A stretch of DNA of 64,000 nt from Blasia pusilla (GCA_050084515.1 CM114271.1:39246001-39310000), one strand, 5' to 3'. Shown: positions 13,565 through 25,548, numbered from the stretch's first letter. The notes: a model not told the origin generated them from the letters alone. Program-made: numbers and translations.

Positions 13565-15043
13565 TTTTTAGAAGGTTAGGAATTGAAAAGTGACTTGTAG
13601 CAGAAAACTTGGTCTTGCAATTGACGGGAAGCAATCATAGACAGGGGTCTTGAGCTCTACTTGGCAGTGCAATCCAACTTCCATGCATTCTTGGGATTGG
13701 GAATTCACATATGTAGATATATGTGCACTCAAAAGTGCCAAGCAGTAGCTCGACGGGAAAAAGATGTTTCCTGAAATCTTGGTCTGAACTTGAAATGGAT
13801 CAATGGTTCTTTTGTTTGGATATTCGAACAATTTTCATGAAGAGCAATACACACCCCTTGAATCTACCCTGAGCTTCGAGGTGGAAATCAAGGTACAGTC
13901 TCCCCCGGGAAGGGGAGCTAAAAGTCTGTTACTTAGCTTCACTTTCTCCGGCCACATTGACTGACTTAATTGTTTTGCAATTCATCACCTGGATTATTGT
14001 CCAGGTCTTGTACCATTTGTGTTGATAAATTTCACGACGATTCTAACTCTTTGCTCGCAATGGTTGGTCTGTGAAGTTCCATGTAATGAGCAGTTCACCG
14101 AGGAAATTGATTGAATACGTTAAATTATTCCTTGCAAAGATGGAACGTTTTGTGAAGAATTAATACGCTATCATCACGGATTGCTGGCTGTAAACTCGCT
14201 AACTTTTGCGTAACTTTCGATTTATGTGAAGCATGTTACAAACCTCCCCACTTCGAGATTCGAGCGTTCAGTGAAGAACGGTGAACGTTGGGTAAAGTTA
14301 TCGAACCAAACAGTTTTCTCCTGGTAAGGAACTTAACCTAGTATAAGTAATCGCCTCAGCGTAGTTATGTATCAAACGAGATGCTCTCTTCAACAGCACA
14401 GTCGGTTTCTTCATGGGTTGTACACCACTAAGTAGTAAAAGTGCTTCGCTTACTACACAATTATGATTAAAATTAATTGTGATAAGTATCTCTTTTTTAC
14501 AGTAACTTATGTTTAAAAGTGATGATGTTATATGATTGTAAAATGTCAGTTTTGTCACGAGATCATCAAAGAAACTCCCATTTCCGTTTTCTACACAGCC
14601 GCTCACGATGTAGACACATGAAGATGTATGAAGATCCCGTCGAGATTTTTATTTGAAGTAGATGACTTGAAATATATGCTTTTTCTCCGTCTGCAGCCAT
14701 AGTATGATACAACTTGTAACTATCTACAGCCATAGTATTACAATTCCATCGGACATTTCTGTTGTGGTGTTCTCGCTGTATTTGTGCCATATCGGCTTCC
14801 TGCGTTAATAAGCTCCACATTTCTGATAACAGTTTGTTCAACTCCTTGACGTCTGCCGTTTTGGACTTGTCGTAATCGAGTCGTGGTTAAGTTACAATGG
14901 CAATTTCTCACTGTAATTATCCCAATGACGGGCTTCTGAACAATTGCTGGATACTTTTGTCGTGACTTCGCGGAAGGCCATAAAATTTGTGGAAGTCATC
15001 AGCTACCAAAATCGCCCGCTACATCTCTTGGAATGCAATATGT
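13565..15043. other. Spacer between two convergent genes
   Basis: This 1.5-kb stretch should contain the 3' untranslated regions of the PTM-like gene (+) and the NLA-like gene (-). No protein family is visible in either strand. Two short frames on the minus strand (14298-14606 and 14566-14841) have no recognisable similarity. No clear polyadenylation signal pair was identified. Confidence 0.5.
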
Positions 15044-18000
15044 TCATAAACCCAGCATAGCCTGCAACTCCCTGTCCCAATGCTCCCTGGCCTCTCTCAA
15101 ACGGTGCCGTCGCTCCTGTGGCAGCCTCTCATTGTAGTAGTCTTCACATCTGTGGAGGAGCCCCAGTGAATTTCAGTACTCCCTATCCAGAGTTTCCTCG
15201 CCTCAGCAGCAACATTCCCCACTTACGGGTCTTATCCAGAGGGGGGATTTGAAGCAAAAGGATCTCATATACATTCTCCACTTACAGATCTTATCCGGAG
15301 GTGCGATTTGAAGCAAACGGGTCTCATGTTTTGACAAGTTCTGATCGTAAATACTAGAAAGGTTTTTTATTTTCATTTTATGTTCTGACGAGTTGTGATA
15401 CTAGATATTAGTAAGGTTTTTAATTTAAGACCTTACAAACATAGTAAGGGAAATAAAAGTTATTATTGTTAGTATGAAGGGAAGGTTTAATGATGCTACA
15501 CAATTTTATTTTTTTTCCGAGTTATCACGGATCAAAGCACCCTAAAGCACCTCCCATACAGATAAAAAAAAAACCATCTCTTATGACGACCACGATATTT
15601 ACGGCCGAATATGTACATGATTCGATACGGAAGTGCGAGATTCTCCTACTTCGCTCAGTCTCGTCTCCGATTCCTATTCCTGTCGCCTAGTATGGACGCA
15701 AGCAAACAACTGAAATACGGATCCGTAAGCAAGTCAGGCGCGAGTCCCAACTCACCTGGTACTTACAAGCGCACCCAACTCCCGTAGTTTCACAGCGTGG
15801 ACGTATACTTCACTCTGCAGTGCACGGAGCCCACATTGTCACAATCTTGGAACTTCCGGTCTACATGACGATACCCCCCTACACCATTCTCTGATTTCAC
15901 GACGGAACCTTCTACTGTTGTGCGACAACTGGTACGGCGCTACAGTGACAGCGGTTTCTTCAGAAAGGTCATGACCCAAAGTGCGCGAAACATGCTGCTC
16001 TCAACCGCATATGTACATGATTCGCACTCCCGAGATCGGCAGTCATAGCGCAGAGGCTCGAATGCTAGCAATTGAGTAGTAGTTAATCTACGAAAGCCAA
16101 TGTCATGCTCGCAAAGCAGTCACTCGCAACCGCAACTTCCATTCGATGCATCATATCATATCACAATCCGAAGACACGCGACTGTATCGACAACTAGCCC
16201 ATGCCTCTGTCCCCCCCGTATGCAGGGGCATCGTCGAGGCGGGCGATGCGGAGGCCAGAGAAGGAAGTGCAAACCTGTCGACACAACGGGCACTTCGCTC
16301 TTCGCTGCGCCGCTTTGGTCCCTTGAAACACCGGAACAAAGGCCGCTGCGCAAGCACAACTCGTGCAAAAGATATGCCCACAACCTAGAGCAACCGGCTC
16401 GAAAACCATCTCCTGCACCACAAAACACACGATCTCCTACCATGAGACGCCTCGCTACAAACCCTGCATCCCTGGCGAATGGAATGCAGCAGTAAGGGAC
16501 ACGATTTTAAAATCAGCATAAGACGAAGGAGAGTCGTAGCGTTCTGGGCCGCATTAGCTGCCCAAGTCGGCAGAATTCTATAGAGCCTATCCTATCTTAA
16601 AAGCTTACGCGTATGCTGAAGTCGGTCGATTTCTTCAGTACACAAGGCACGCGCAAGCGCTCAAGCTTCACGGTACATTTCATGGCAGTAGAGTACCGAA
16701 CCGAGGGAAAATCGCATTATCGGAGGTGGTGAGCGAGGGCTTCGAACATTGAAACAGGGCTGGAGTAAGTACAGGGGAGTCTCGAAATTCGCGAGGGCTC
16801 GAGAGACGATCCGCGAGTTGCAGCGAGGGACATGCTGAGGATGAGGGCGAAGACGACGTACCAAGCATATGGAGCAGGTGAGGCTGAAGTCCAGTCGTAT
16901 CGCGCCGGGCAGCACGCAGGAGAGAGTGTGGTTGGTGTCATCGAACTGACATGTGGAGCACCACTGCGAAAGCCGGTCAGCTTGGCCCGAGGCGTCGGGT
17001 AGCCCCGAGTCCATGAGATTCAAGCCCAGAGCACCCAATTCGACGAGGAACGGCGATCGCAGGAGCTCGGCACGCATGACTACCAAGCGTGACTTGAATG
17101 CACGCCCATTCGCGGATCCGTGTATCTGCCAACACAATTCGGCAACTCGAAGTGAGCTCCGGATCCCAGAAAACCAGAACAACTCTGAATGTAAGTAACT
17201 GCACTCCTCGAGCGGCAGGTCCGGTGATTCGGAGCTCAATGTGGGTTCCGTCAATATGTTCCTAAGACCATAAGGGTGTGGCGGATCCGGTGCAGACAGA
17301 ATCTAGTAGGGTTAGGATCTCCACTATATCTTCGTTCGACACCCGTATCCGTACCCGTACCTATGCCTAGCATGCAAGCTCTACATGACGAGTAGCAAGT
17401 CTGATTCATCCGAGACAGTTTCGTGGAAGAAATCGACGCAGCCGGAATTACCTTGTCGTACTTTTTGAGGATCTTGCGGATGGCTAGTGCGTTCATGCAA
17501 CCGTAGCACACGAGGGTGTTTCCTAGTAGAATCATGGTTGCTGGATCACGACGGATTTTACACCTGAATTGCAGAAGGTACTTGCTAAGGCCTGACGCCA
17601 AGTGAAGACGCAGGAGCTCCTGTGCGCGGGCATTGAAAAATCTCACGATAGCTGAAACTGCCTCGAGGAGGTTTGGAAAGAATTGAGCGTCGCAAGCTGC
17701 AGCAAGACGAAAAAATTGCAACATTTCAATTAAAAGTAGAACCCTTGCAGCATGCACTCTGCAACAGCTTTCAAAGGGAACTTCTCTGCAGAACCTCGAC
17801 TTCTCCAGACCGCCAAGATCTACAACCGCCTCCCGTGCCACGACCGTTGCTGGCCTCATTCAACAACCGCCCGCGGTCCTATCCAGCTGCTAAGATTCTA
17901 GACAAAGCCGTATTATGGACTTTTACGTGCCAGGATTTCGCAAAAGGTTAGGGTTGGGATTCATCAAGCGCGAGCCGGGTAGTCCTCAGTGTTCGACTGC

Positions 18001-19053
18001 TATAGTTTTTAGTATCCCAATTTTGCTGCAGTTTCAATACGAGACGAAAATCTCATGTGCTGCGCTTTCTGGGTCCAGAAGGAAGCTGGTTCAAGGCAAA
18101 CTCGGTTTCAATACCGCATGATCTGCTGCCAAGTCTCTTCGACCGGCCATGATAATTGCGATGTTGCATGCACACATTTCGTCGGAACCGAGCCCATACG
18201 GAAGCACAGCCGGCGTTCTTGACGAAGAGCGCCCGCCGCTCAGCGCTCTGAGCGGCCAGAACGATGTTCGGCTTCCTTCCAGTAGGTCCTGAGGGTTTCT
18301 TCCACCTTCACGAATTGGGACATGAACGACGGGACAAAGCACAGGTGGCTACGGGTCAGACAATGAATCCTTCACGAGCAAGAAGAATGCGTGAGCAGAT
18401 CGAGTATGAATTCCGCCGTCCGAAGGTATGAGAGCAGTCCCACTCCGGCGACTCAAAGCTTCTACCGACGCTAACTAATGCTACGAATCTAACGACGTGC
18501 TGGGAGATGACAAACTGGACTCAGACACGAGTGTCTGAACTCGCGGGTGGTGAAAAGAAAGAGGCCTCTCTTCTTCGTATCCTCGTCATGGTGAGGAACG
18601 AAACGGTCATGAAGAGGAGGGAGGGCAGAGGACCAGCTCCGTGCTGTTGGACGCCGCTGCGGTGGATTGATGATATCGATCACGAATCGCTTTAACGGAC
18701 TCGGGACTGAAAAGCGAGCATCGCAGTCGGTGGGATAAGAAGCGAGGGGGTTGCGAGAAGCTGTTCGGGAGCAGATGGAAAATACCAGGGCAAGACGAAG
18801 AGCCGTCGTCATCGACTGAGCCGCGAGATTCGTGACGCACAACTAGGGTGGAATTGTCCGCCGCTGTGTCACATTCGGAATCGGAGTTTAGCTGTGCCGC
18901 AGACGAGTGCGAGTCGGAAACATTCAGGAGCTCTTGGTGAGGGCACTTCTTCAGGAGCTTCTTGAATCGCCTAAACTCTACGAACGAGCATTCCGGGAGC
19001 AATCGCTGCACCTCGGTCTCCACATAAACGGTGTACTTCTTGCCAAACTTCAT
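15044..19053 (-). CDS. NLA: SPX-RING E3 ubiquitin ligase (NLA/BAH1-like)
   Basis: There are six exons on the minus strand: 19053-18786, 17696-17452, 17125-16862, 16412-16275, 15814-15756, 15149-15044. All introns are GT-AG, and the product is 359 aa (Arabidopsis NLA is about 335). The N terminus MKFGKKYTVYVETEVQ starts an SPX domain, which continues with CPACDAQFFPNLL and ends at AIRKILKKYDK. SPX domains bind inositol pyrophosphates. A C3HC4 RING follows with all eight ligands: C255, C258, C270, H272, C275, C278, C300 and C303. It is split by an intron after CSICL. The tail (YVHAVKLREL, then CEDYYNERL ... EHWDRELQAMLGL) matches the family C terminus. Known members ubiquitinate PHT1 phosphate and NRT1.7 nitrate transporters at the plasma membrane. 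I chose the ATG at 19053 because SPX proteins begin MKFG; an in-frame ATG at 19089 would add 12 residues. Confidence 0.9.
15150..15755. repeat. Two degenerate tandem repeats inside the last NLA intron
   Basis: Within the 606-bp last intron, a unit of about 60 bp beginning 'cccacttacgggtcttatcc' near 15218 is repeated near 15278 as 'tccacttacagatcttatcc'. Just after it, a second unit containing 'aaggttttttattttcat' and 'gacgagttgtgatactag' is also present twice (about 15330-15430). These look like local duplications without coding content. Confidence 0.5.
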
Positions 19054-20819
19054 GATCTCGTCTCCTCCTCCTCCTGCGAAGCCTTCCAATTCACAGCTGA
19101 GTGATCAGCGACAGAACTTCGGGGAAGTAGTCACGACGGCGCTGGAAAATCTGCGACGCAACCCTCATGTTGCAATCGTGGAGCGAAACCGACTCTCGGG
19201 ATACACCGTCGCCATTTCTCGTCGCTTCGAATTCGGGCGCCCCTCTAAAACCAGAGAGGCATTTCCAACTTCCGGAACCGCAACACAACGACGTGCGTAC
19301 GCACTCCCGACACTCCTTCTCATCCGCCCTCGACCCGAGCGCCCCACAGATGAAGCTTCCGTCCCTCTCCAGCGACCCGATCCTCTACGGCAGTGGCGGA
19401 AACCGACGAGCATGCAAATGCAACTCTGCCACAGCGAAAGTGAGTCAGAAACTTTAAGGCCACGGCCAACGAAGCCCGCGAGCACTAGAAACAACGATCG
19501 CTCTCGACAGCTTCGAAATTCCGCCACATCAGAAACTGCGCACACATCGGCACACAACCCGTCGCGCGCGAGCGCACCCGAGCGAGACTCCTCGCACTTT
19601 CAACCGGCGCTTGGCGACATAATCCCAGCCCGGGCTCTCATTCATCCACCCAGCACTTCTACCACACTCGGCTCGACAAGCCCACCAATCAGGAGGCGCA
19701 GGCGAGCGGCCACAGCGGGAAGAGTTCGGAGGAACCCCCGCGGGAGCCCTGTGGGGAGGACGGGAATAGTTACGGGACCGGTCCCCGCAGTCACCCCGCT
19801 GCCAGCGACGGAAGAATCTCGTCTCGGCTGAATCTCGGGGTGGGCCCGCGCATGTACATTCCCGCCCGCGTCGCAACGCAAGCTCCGACCTTGCGCTTGA
19901 ATAATGTGTCCCGTCTGTCGCGTCACACGGCACGCACTGCCAAAATTAGACGAAGGCTTATCTTCCGTGATTGGACGTCAACCCCGTTCGTGTTGTTTTC
20001 TTCCTCAAGGGAGGCGCGGGCTTATTTACCGCCTGCTTGGAAAAGATAGGGCTTTTTCTTACCTCTGAACCGTTCTAAACGGCCTCTTCATCCCACCAAT
20101 CGGGAGCCGGAGGAGGGACCCGCTTGCTCCTGTCCTAAGGTGGTAACTTGTGGCCCGCCTCTCTGTCGTGTTTTACCGGTTGCTTCTTGTTCGACCACAT
20201 TGTAATGGAGTTTGTCCTTTGGTTGGAGAGCCTCCTTTAGGCGCTTGGAATTAAACGTGTGGGGCCGCCCCATTCGTCTATGGAACCCCTCCTCCCGTAT
20301 TGACACGTGTGGTATGGTCTCTTCCCATATTGACACGTGTAATTTTTAACATAAGGAGTTAACAGGTAATAGACGTCTTTCCCGTAAGCTGATTCATCCG
20401 TGCATAGTGATTCACCCGAGCTATGCACGGGCAAGATGCTAGTATATAGTTACTAGTGCCTGAGCTCCGCACGGGTGAATAACATTTGAACCCGAAGAAA
20501 ACAAAAACGTATTCAAATTTGGTAGACATGTGTCAGAAAGGGAAGCATCTAAAAAGCTTATGTGTCGTCACGGGGGAGGAGTTCTCAAACCCTGTCCTCT
20601 TTTAATAACATAGATTGCAGGAATGACTATATGGATATTGTGCTTTACTTTCCAGTTGTCTTCAAAACTCTTTTATTTTCGAATTGGTTGGTAGGTCTTT
20701 GGAAGACAAAATTGAAAAATATTCTTCAATTTTGGAATCAAATTGAGTTTAGAGTGCCAAACAAACAAAAGTAATGAATGCCACACTTGCGGGAAATTAG
20801 CAGTTAGGCGTTAGCTAGT
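19054..20819. other. NLA upstream region, then repeat-like spacer
   Basis: The first kilobase (19054-20050) is GC-rich and lies upstream of the NLA start, so it probably includes its promoter and leader. A 266-codon open frame on the plus strand (19031-19831) overlaps the start of NLA in antisense. Its arginine/proline/serine-rich translation resembles no family, so I treat it as chance. From 20050 to 20819 the DNA becomes AT-rich. It contains two copies of 'ttgacacgtgt' (about 20298-20340) and an imperfect inverted repeat bounded by 'attcacccg' (20410) and 'cgggtgaat' (20472). Confidence 0.45.
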
Positions 20820-21916
20820 TGTCGTGCGCATACACATCGCTACACAACATACATTGTTGTCACCGAACACACACACAAACAAGCACGATCCCAAGCTAAC
20901 TCATGGCATCCCAAGCTAACTCATGACATCCAAACAACGAGACAAGAAGTACCAAAATATCTCCAATAAAATAAGATCCAATCTCTCTCACAACACCATA
21001 GTTCTCACATGTGTGCACTCTCACATGTCTCTCTCTGTCGTGCGCCTACTCTCCTTGAACCGTAATCTTGTTGTTGCGGAAGCGTGCGTTCAGTAGGTCA
21101 TGCTCTCAACGTTGATCCGCATCCAAACACGCATTCTGGTTAGTCGGGTCTTGGATCAATCAACGGGCTAACGTTTCGAGTTCTCGTCTCGATCTCTCAT
21201 CAAGCTTGACCTTATTTGTTTCACGGTTTACAACATGGGTAAGTCTCAAAAGACTTGGGACAGACTTTCTGGTCGGTTCAAGAACCTCAAACCGCGTTTC
21301 GTGCTTGGCGGTTCCAACTGTCCGATGGACATCCAATGAGTCCCTAACCGAGACTCGCACGAAGTGAATCTCGGGTTGGAATCCAAGTGTGGCGTACAAA
21401 GTCCACTCCCTTGGATCAGGTTTGGGTTTCGAGTTCCAATGCCAAACTCCCGTTCCATCCCGTGCCTCTGAGACGCTGTTTGGTGCTCAAAGTGGGGATT
21501 CGTGTTCCAAGACATCATGGAGAGACTCCTCCCTTACTAGTATTTCTGGGGATTCGGGGTTCCCTACATTTAGGGAAAGACACCCGGGCCTCTCCAATTG
21601 GCCCTCAACCAGATTGCTCTCACAGTCGTTTTTGGCCACTACGCTTCGTGAGCGTGGAGATGGCATTACTGTCTCACGTTCAGAGAAGATTACAAAGATG
21701 ATGGTGGACGTACCTACCCTTAGAGCCTATGCTTGGGCCGTTTACCTCAAATTCATGGCAAGTTGCGGTTGCTAAGATGGCAGAGATGTCGTTAGACCCG
21801 TAATAGAGTGTATCATGGTTTTTGTGGATATTGTCTTCCTTAATAATATGGGAGAGATCTTCTAGTTGGTTTGTCCAAGGGGAAGAGTGTTTAGTCCGCA
21901 TCGCATCTTGTTGGAT

Positions 21917-22250
21917 TTTTCATGCACCTACTCCTATTGAACGTCAATCTTTAGTATTTCAGAAGCGTACGATTAGTAGATCACGCTTTCCTTATTGATC
22001 TACATCCAAACACACTCATCTTAGCCAGTTTTTGGGTAACCTAGCCACATGTCTCCCCAAGTTCTCATCTCACACTATCCAACAAAATTAAAAATTCCTA
22101 ATCCCTCACTTACAATATGGGCAAGTCTTCCTAGACTTATGACATCCTTCCTATATAGTCCACACACCTAACACATCGCTCATAAGCTCGGCGGTTCCAA
22201 TTTTCCAATGAATCTCGAATGACCCAAGACTCCTTCGAGATTTATTGGAA
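21917..22250 (+). repeat. Diverged L1 LTR fragment inside element E copy 1
   Basis: Starting near 'tgcacctactcctattgaac' (21923), the text follows the beginning of the L1 LTR with many substitutions: 'acgtcaatctttag', 'gaagcgtacgatta', 'tccaaacacac', 'atatgggcaagtc', 'ggcggttccaa'. It breaks the protease coding region of element E just after the Leu-Leu-Asp preceding the catalytic Asp-Ser-Gly. Its right edge at about 22250 is approximate. Confidence 0.65.
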
Positions 22251-22639
22251 AGTTGCAACCCAATTTGCAACCGAAACCGAAGAATTTAGTTGTGGCGAGT
22301 ATTAGCCTTGGACATCCTACTGATGAGTCCATGGTGCGAGCCAAGGCGATAGTGATCGATGCCGAGTCCGATGACGTATTGGTTGGAGTAGCAGTGTTGA
22401 ACCGGATGGGATCTTCCCTAGATTTCAAGGAGGAGTGAACATCCTATAGACTAGGATGACAGCTTAGTGATGGGCGACTTAGCTTGTTACCCGTTTGATT
22501 TACGCGTGGAGTGAACGAGCGATGGCCTGGAGAGATGGTGACATTAGCAGCATTCAACACCGCCATCACTTGGCCTAGTGATTTGATTGAGGGTCATGTT
22601 CATACGATGATACCCTTGGACACCAAACCGATTGTATGG

Positions 22640-24330
22640 CGTATCCTAAAGAAGGGTATTCGAGTGTTGGATCATTATTGCGTCATCAACTATTTTTCTG
22701 GAAGGAGTGCGCGTACAATTGTATTTATATGTTGAGCTTGGTGATGTTCTGAGTCGTGTTTCACTATGACATGTAGCACACTTACGCCTCCGTTTTCTCG
22801 ACTTGTTTTCTGCGTCTGCCGTACAGGGGTACTAGAGTTCCCTACCGAGGGACATTTCATTGCTCGGGGCGTAGGACTTGGAGCAGGTAGGGACTATTGA
22901 TTTGGTCATTGGTGGTTGGCCATGTGAGGGCCACTTGAGTGTTGGACAAGGTAGCGGGTTGGCGATCACTTCTTCATGATATGGAACCCCAAAATTCCTA
23001 ACTATGAAGTCCTTGTAAACTACTTTACGTTTGTACACAAGGAAAATGACACAACTAGTGTTAAACCCTATTCGAGCAGGCCTATTGACATCCATGGATT
23101 GCTATATAAGGACATACAATGTACAATCCCACATCCTTCCGTACGTGACTATATGAAGAATCATTGGAGTTGGAGAGTGCATGACTTGGTTCATGAACGC
23201 CTTCCCAAAGTAATAGACTAGATAACGAGTCAACCAGTGCCTATCTACAAAAAGAATCTTGACATGATACGGATTAAGGAAAGGAAAATCGGTAATAACT
23301 CGTGCTCCACCCCTATCCATAATTGACAAACATTCTCTACGCTCCTCTTGAATGGGGTTTGGCGCATTTGCTCTCTCAAGAGGGGTAATCCACTCTTATT
23401 GGGAAAAGAACAAGCCAAACCATCCACTATTTCTAATATGACTAAACTCCCTTAAGGTGATAAGTCTCACACTCTAAAATCCTCTCGGAGACTAGACCAT
23501 GGTCAAGTTACTCTCCCAAGAGGGATAATCCACTCTCCTTGGAATAGCAAGCAATCCCAAAGCCATCCACTCAAGAGTGACACGAAAAACTCAAGATGTT
23601 AAGTAGAAGGTGATGAACCCTTGAAGGTCCCTCCTCTTCACATACTCACAAGGGATCCACAATAGTACAAAATAGGCTAATCTTATCTTGTGCCACATGG
23701 CTCCCTCTCAAGGCTTAGCCAATCGTATTTTGACACAAGTAGATTACCTCTTATCTCTTCCAAAATATCCTCTTTTACACCCTTCATATCTTCCAAACTA
23801 CCCCACCAACCAAGACTACTTTTGCTTTTGTTTCATTAAAGCACCAACCCCATTATTTTACTTTTCTAATCCAATTTGTATTTTTTAATTTTTTTTCCTA
23901 AAGTTGGGCCCGTGCAAATGAGTCATCCTAAAAAGGTTTAAACATGGGAATTTCATTTTCCTAGACTAATTTACTTAATACTAATAAAACTCTCTTTAAC
24001 ACTTAATGTTAGAGAAGTTTACGTAATGGGTGATTTTACTATACAACAATGCACAATATTTTCCAATTTTGTGAGTTTCCACGCTTCTTATATATACAAG
24101 GAGGCCGAACCTGACTTGGTTTGGGATGACCAGGTACAGCGGTTGGTGGAGCCCAATGCCGATGAGCGAGAGCGAGCGATGGGATTTCCCAAACGAGTGA
24201 AAGCATTATCGTCACTATTAGAGGCATAATGACAACATATCCTCGATCAATCGATGGACTTAAACTGCTTGAAGTGGATCATCAGCTTAGGAGTAGTTGA
24301 GCAGTGTTGGATGAGATTGCGACATGTCAC
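22640..24330 (+). pseudogene. C5-cytosine DNA methyltransferase-like remnant (element E copy 1)
   Basis: In one frame from 22710, the translation shows RVQLYLYVELGDVLSRV, then DLEQVGTIDLVIGGWPCEGH and GQGSGL. This is the arrangement of C5-methyltransferases around motif IV, with the Pro-Cys at 22920-22925 where the catalytic cysteine sits. The frame contains four stop codons, so no full protein can be made. Motif I is reduced to GIRVLD at about 22660. Unrelated DNA follows, and the C-terminal part resumes at 24060-24290 with VWDDQVQRLVEPNADERE, RAMGFP and SMDLNCLKWI, which correspond to motif IX/X. The same C-terminal block is found at 31200-31350 on the other strand. This is a relic. The fold assignment rests on motif order, not on a search. 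Confidence 0.65.
22975..24050. other. Unclassified insertion in the methyltransferase remnant
   Basis: This segment of about 1.1 kb separates the motif IV region from the motif IX region and has no counterpart in the other copy of the element. An open frame at 22976-23221 (81 codons) has no recognisable similarity. The right part (23400-24000) is AT-rich with CT-rich stretches. Its borders are approximate, and I could not find target duplications. Confidence 0.4.
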
Positions 24331-25548
24331 AATTGTTGTATTGGTAAGCCCCATGCCTATGGAGACGGTTGAGGCAGTGGATAGGGGCGAGACTTGAGGA
24401 GATCGACACACCAAGGGTGATCAGGAAAGACACCCTTGGACTTCTTGGAAAGTTTTGCAGGTACGCCAAGAGATGGTAGCCATATCATCGAGCGTAGTTA
24501 CAGGTACTTATCGTGGACGAGATGAGAGTTTGTAGTTGGCTGCAAGGGAGAAGTTGAGTCATGTTGTTTGAAATGGGTTTCTAGCATAACAACCACCAAT
24601 ACCCACGCCGAAGAGTCCTACCGTGGTCATGATGGAGACTTGGGGGCCAGATATGGGCCCCATGGGCCAATATCTCATTCTGTACTCATGCGTTTGCTGA
24701 GATCTTTTATGCGTTGGAAGCGTCTCAAGATAAGATTTTCAACGCGCCCTTACTTGTTAAAAATTCATCTTGGAGCTAAACGTTATGGTCCAAAACACAG
24801 TCAAATTCCCCAAACGCTGGTGGTGTTCCAAAACGGGTTCTCACCTCTTTGGCAACCAACCTTCCAAGACTCAACTCATCTCAAGTCTTGGCTCACGTTT
24901 GGTCTAGGTTTCTTGGTCGCGACCACTAACGCATGAAACGTACAACTCTGTTCCGCATTTTGTCTCTTGGAATTTTCCAAGAGACCTTTCCAAACGCCTC
25001 TCCAAAGCGCGAACATCGCAGCGTGAGTCCACTTGAGTTCTGAAGTTCCGCTTGGCGCCTATTTGGTGTTGTTTGGTTATGAGGGTCGTGACACTCTCAA
25101 TGTCAAACCAAACCCACTCTTCTAATGAGAGGCTTGGGTTACACATACAAGGTAGGCAAGACCATAGCTCCGCCGCCTCATGCCAAGAGGTTCAACAAAG
25201 AGAGAATGAGCTCTCAAGCTATCTCTCCTTGAGGTATACCCCTCCCCTCTCCCAAGCTCTCTCCATGGTAACCTATGCTCCCAAGTCAACTCCTTGGCTC
25301 TTGATTTGATGTAGGAGATCAAGGGCCACTTACCAAAAATATAAAGTCGATCATATACTCAAAATGGTACTTACCTAAAATAATAAGTTCCTCAATATGA
25401 CTCCAAATGAGCGGAAACAAAGGGGAAACCTGCTCTCTCAAGTTTTCCGGGGCTTCAACAAGTCATCCTCGACCTACTGACCATGTCCTCCACTACTCAC
25501 GAAGGCGCTCTACTAGATCTCACATATCTATCCTAAAAACGTGACAGT

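Larger units (their letters stand above)
21639..24664 (+). mobile_element. Fragment of retroelement E, copy 1
   Basis: The fragment is inserted in the L1 LTR and flanked on both sides by GGCCA (21634-21638 and 24665-24669). Its sequence is collinear with the minus-strand element at 28471-33108. 21650-21915 matches the region before the protease. 22253-22438 matches the second half of the retropepsin (SDDVLVGVAVLNRMG). 22511-22960 and 24060-24540 match the methyltransferase region and what follows. It is decayed, with several stop codons in the conserved frame, an L1-like fragment at 21917-22250 and unrelated DNA at about 22975-24050. It lacks TG...CA ends. Confidence 0.7.
21036..25093 (+). 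mobile_element. L1-family LTR, itself split, nested in L2 with TSD
   Basis: The segment begins TGTCGTGCGCC at 21036 and ends GGGTCGTGACA at 25093. It is bounded by the 5-bp direct repeat CTCTC (21031-21035 and 25094-25098), as expected for LTR-element insertion. Compared with the uninterrupted LTR at 52657-53684, the LTR sequence is present as two parts: 21036-21638 and about 24665-25093. The part in between is foreign sequence. No second LTR of this element is visible, so it behaves as a solo LTR that later received further insertions. Confidence 0.8.
20820..25546 (+). repeat. L2-family LTR-like repeat, split by a nested insertion
   Basis: The L2 repeat starts 'tgtcgtgcgcatacacatcg' at 20820 and is interrupted at 21035. 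It resumes at 25099 with 'aatgtcaaaccaaacccact' and runs to about 25546. The same sequence occurs uninterrupted in inverted orientation at 37077-37678, which fixes the original order. The interruption is the L1 repeat at 21036-25093. Both ends of L2 carry a similar segment of about 43 bp (gtcgtgcg...catac(a)tcg...tgaca). Confidence 0.7.

Noticed and set aside
16100-16495. 131-codon open frame on the plus strand
   Set aside because: It is the antisense shadow of the NLA RING exon (16275-16412), whose minus-strand translation is clearly a C3HC4 RING.
19031-19831. 266-codon open frame on the plus strand
   Set aside because: It overlaps the first NLA exon in antisense and its arginine/proline/serine-rich translation has no family resemblance. 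GC-rich promoter DNA often gives such open frames.
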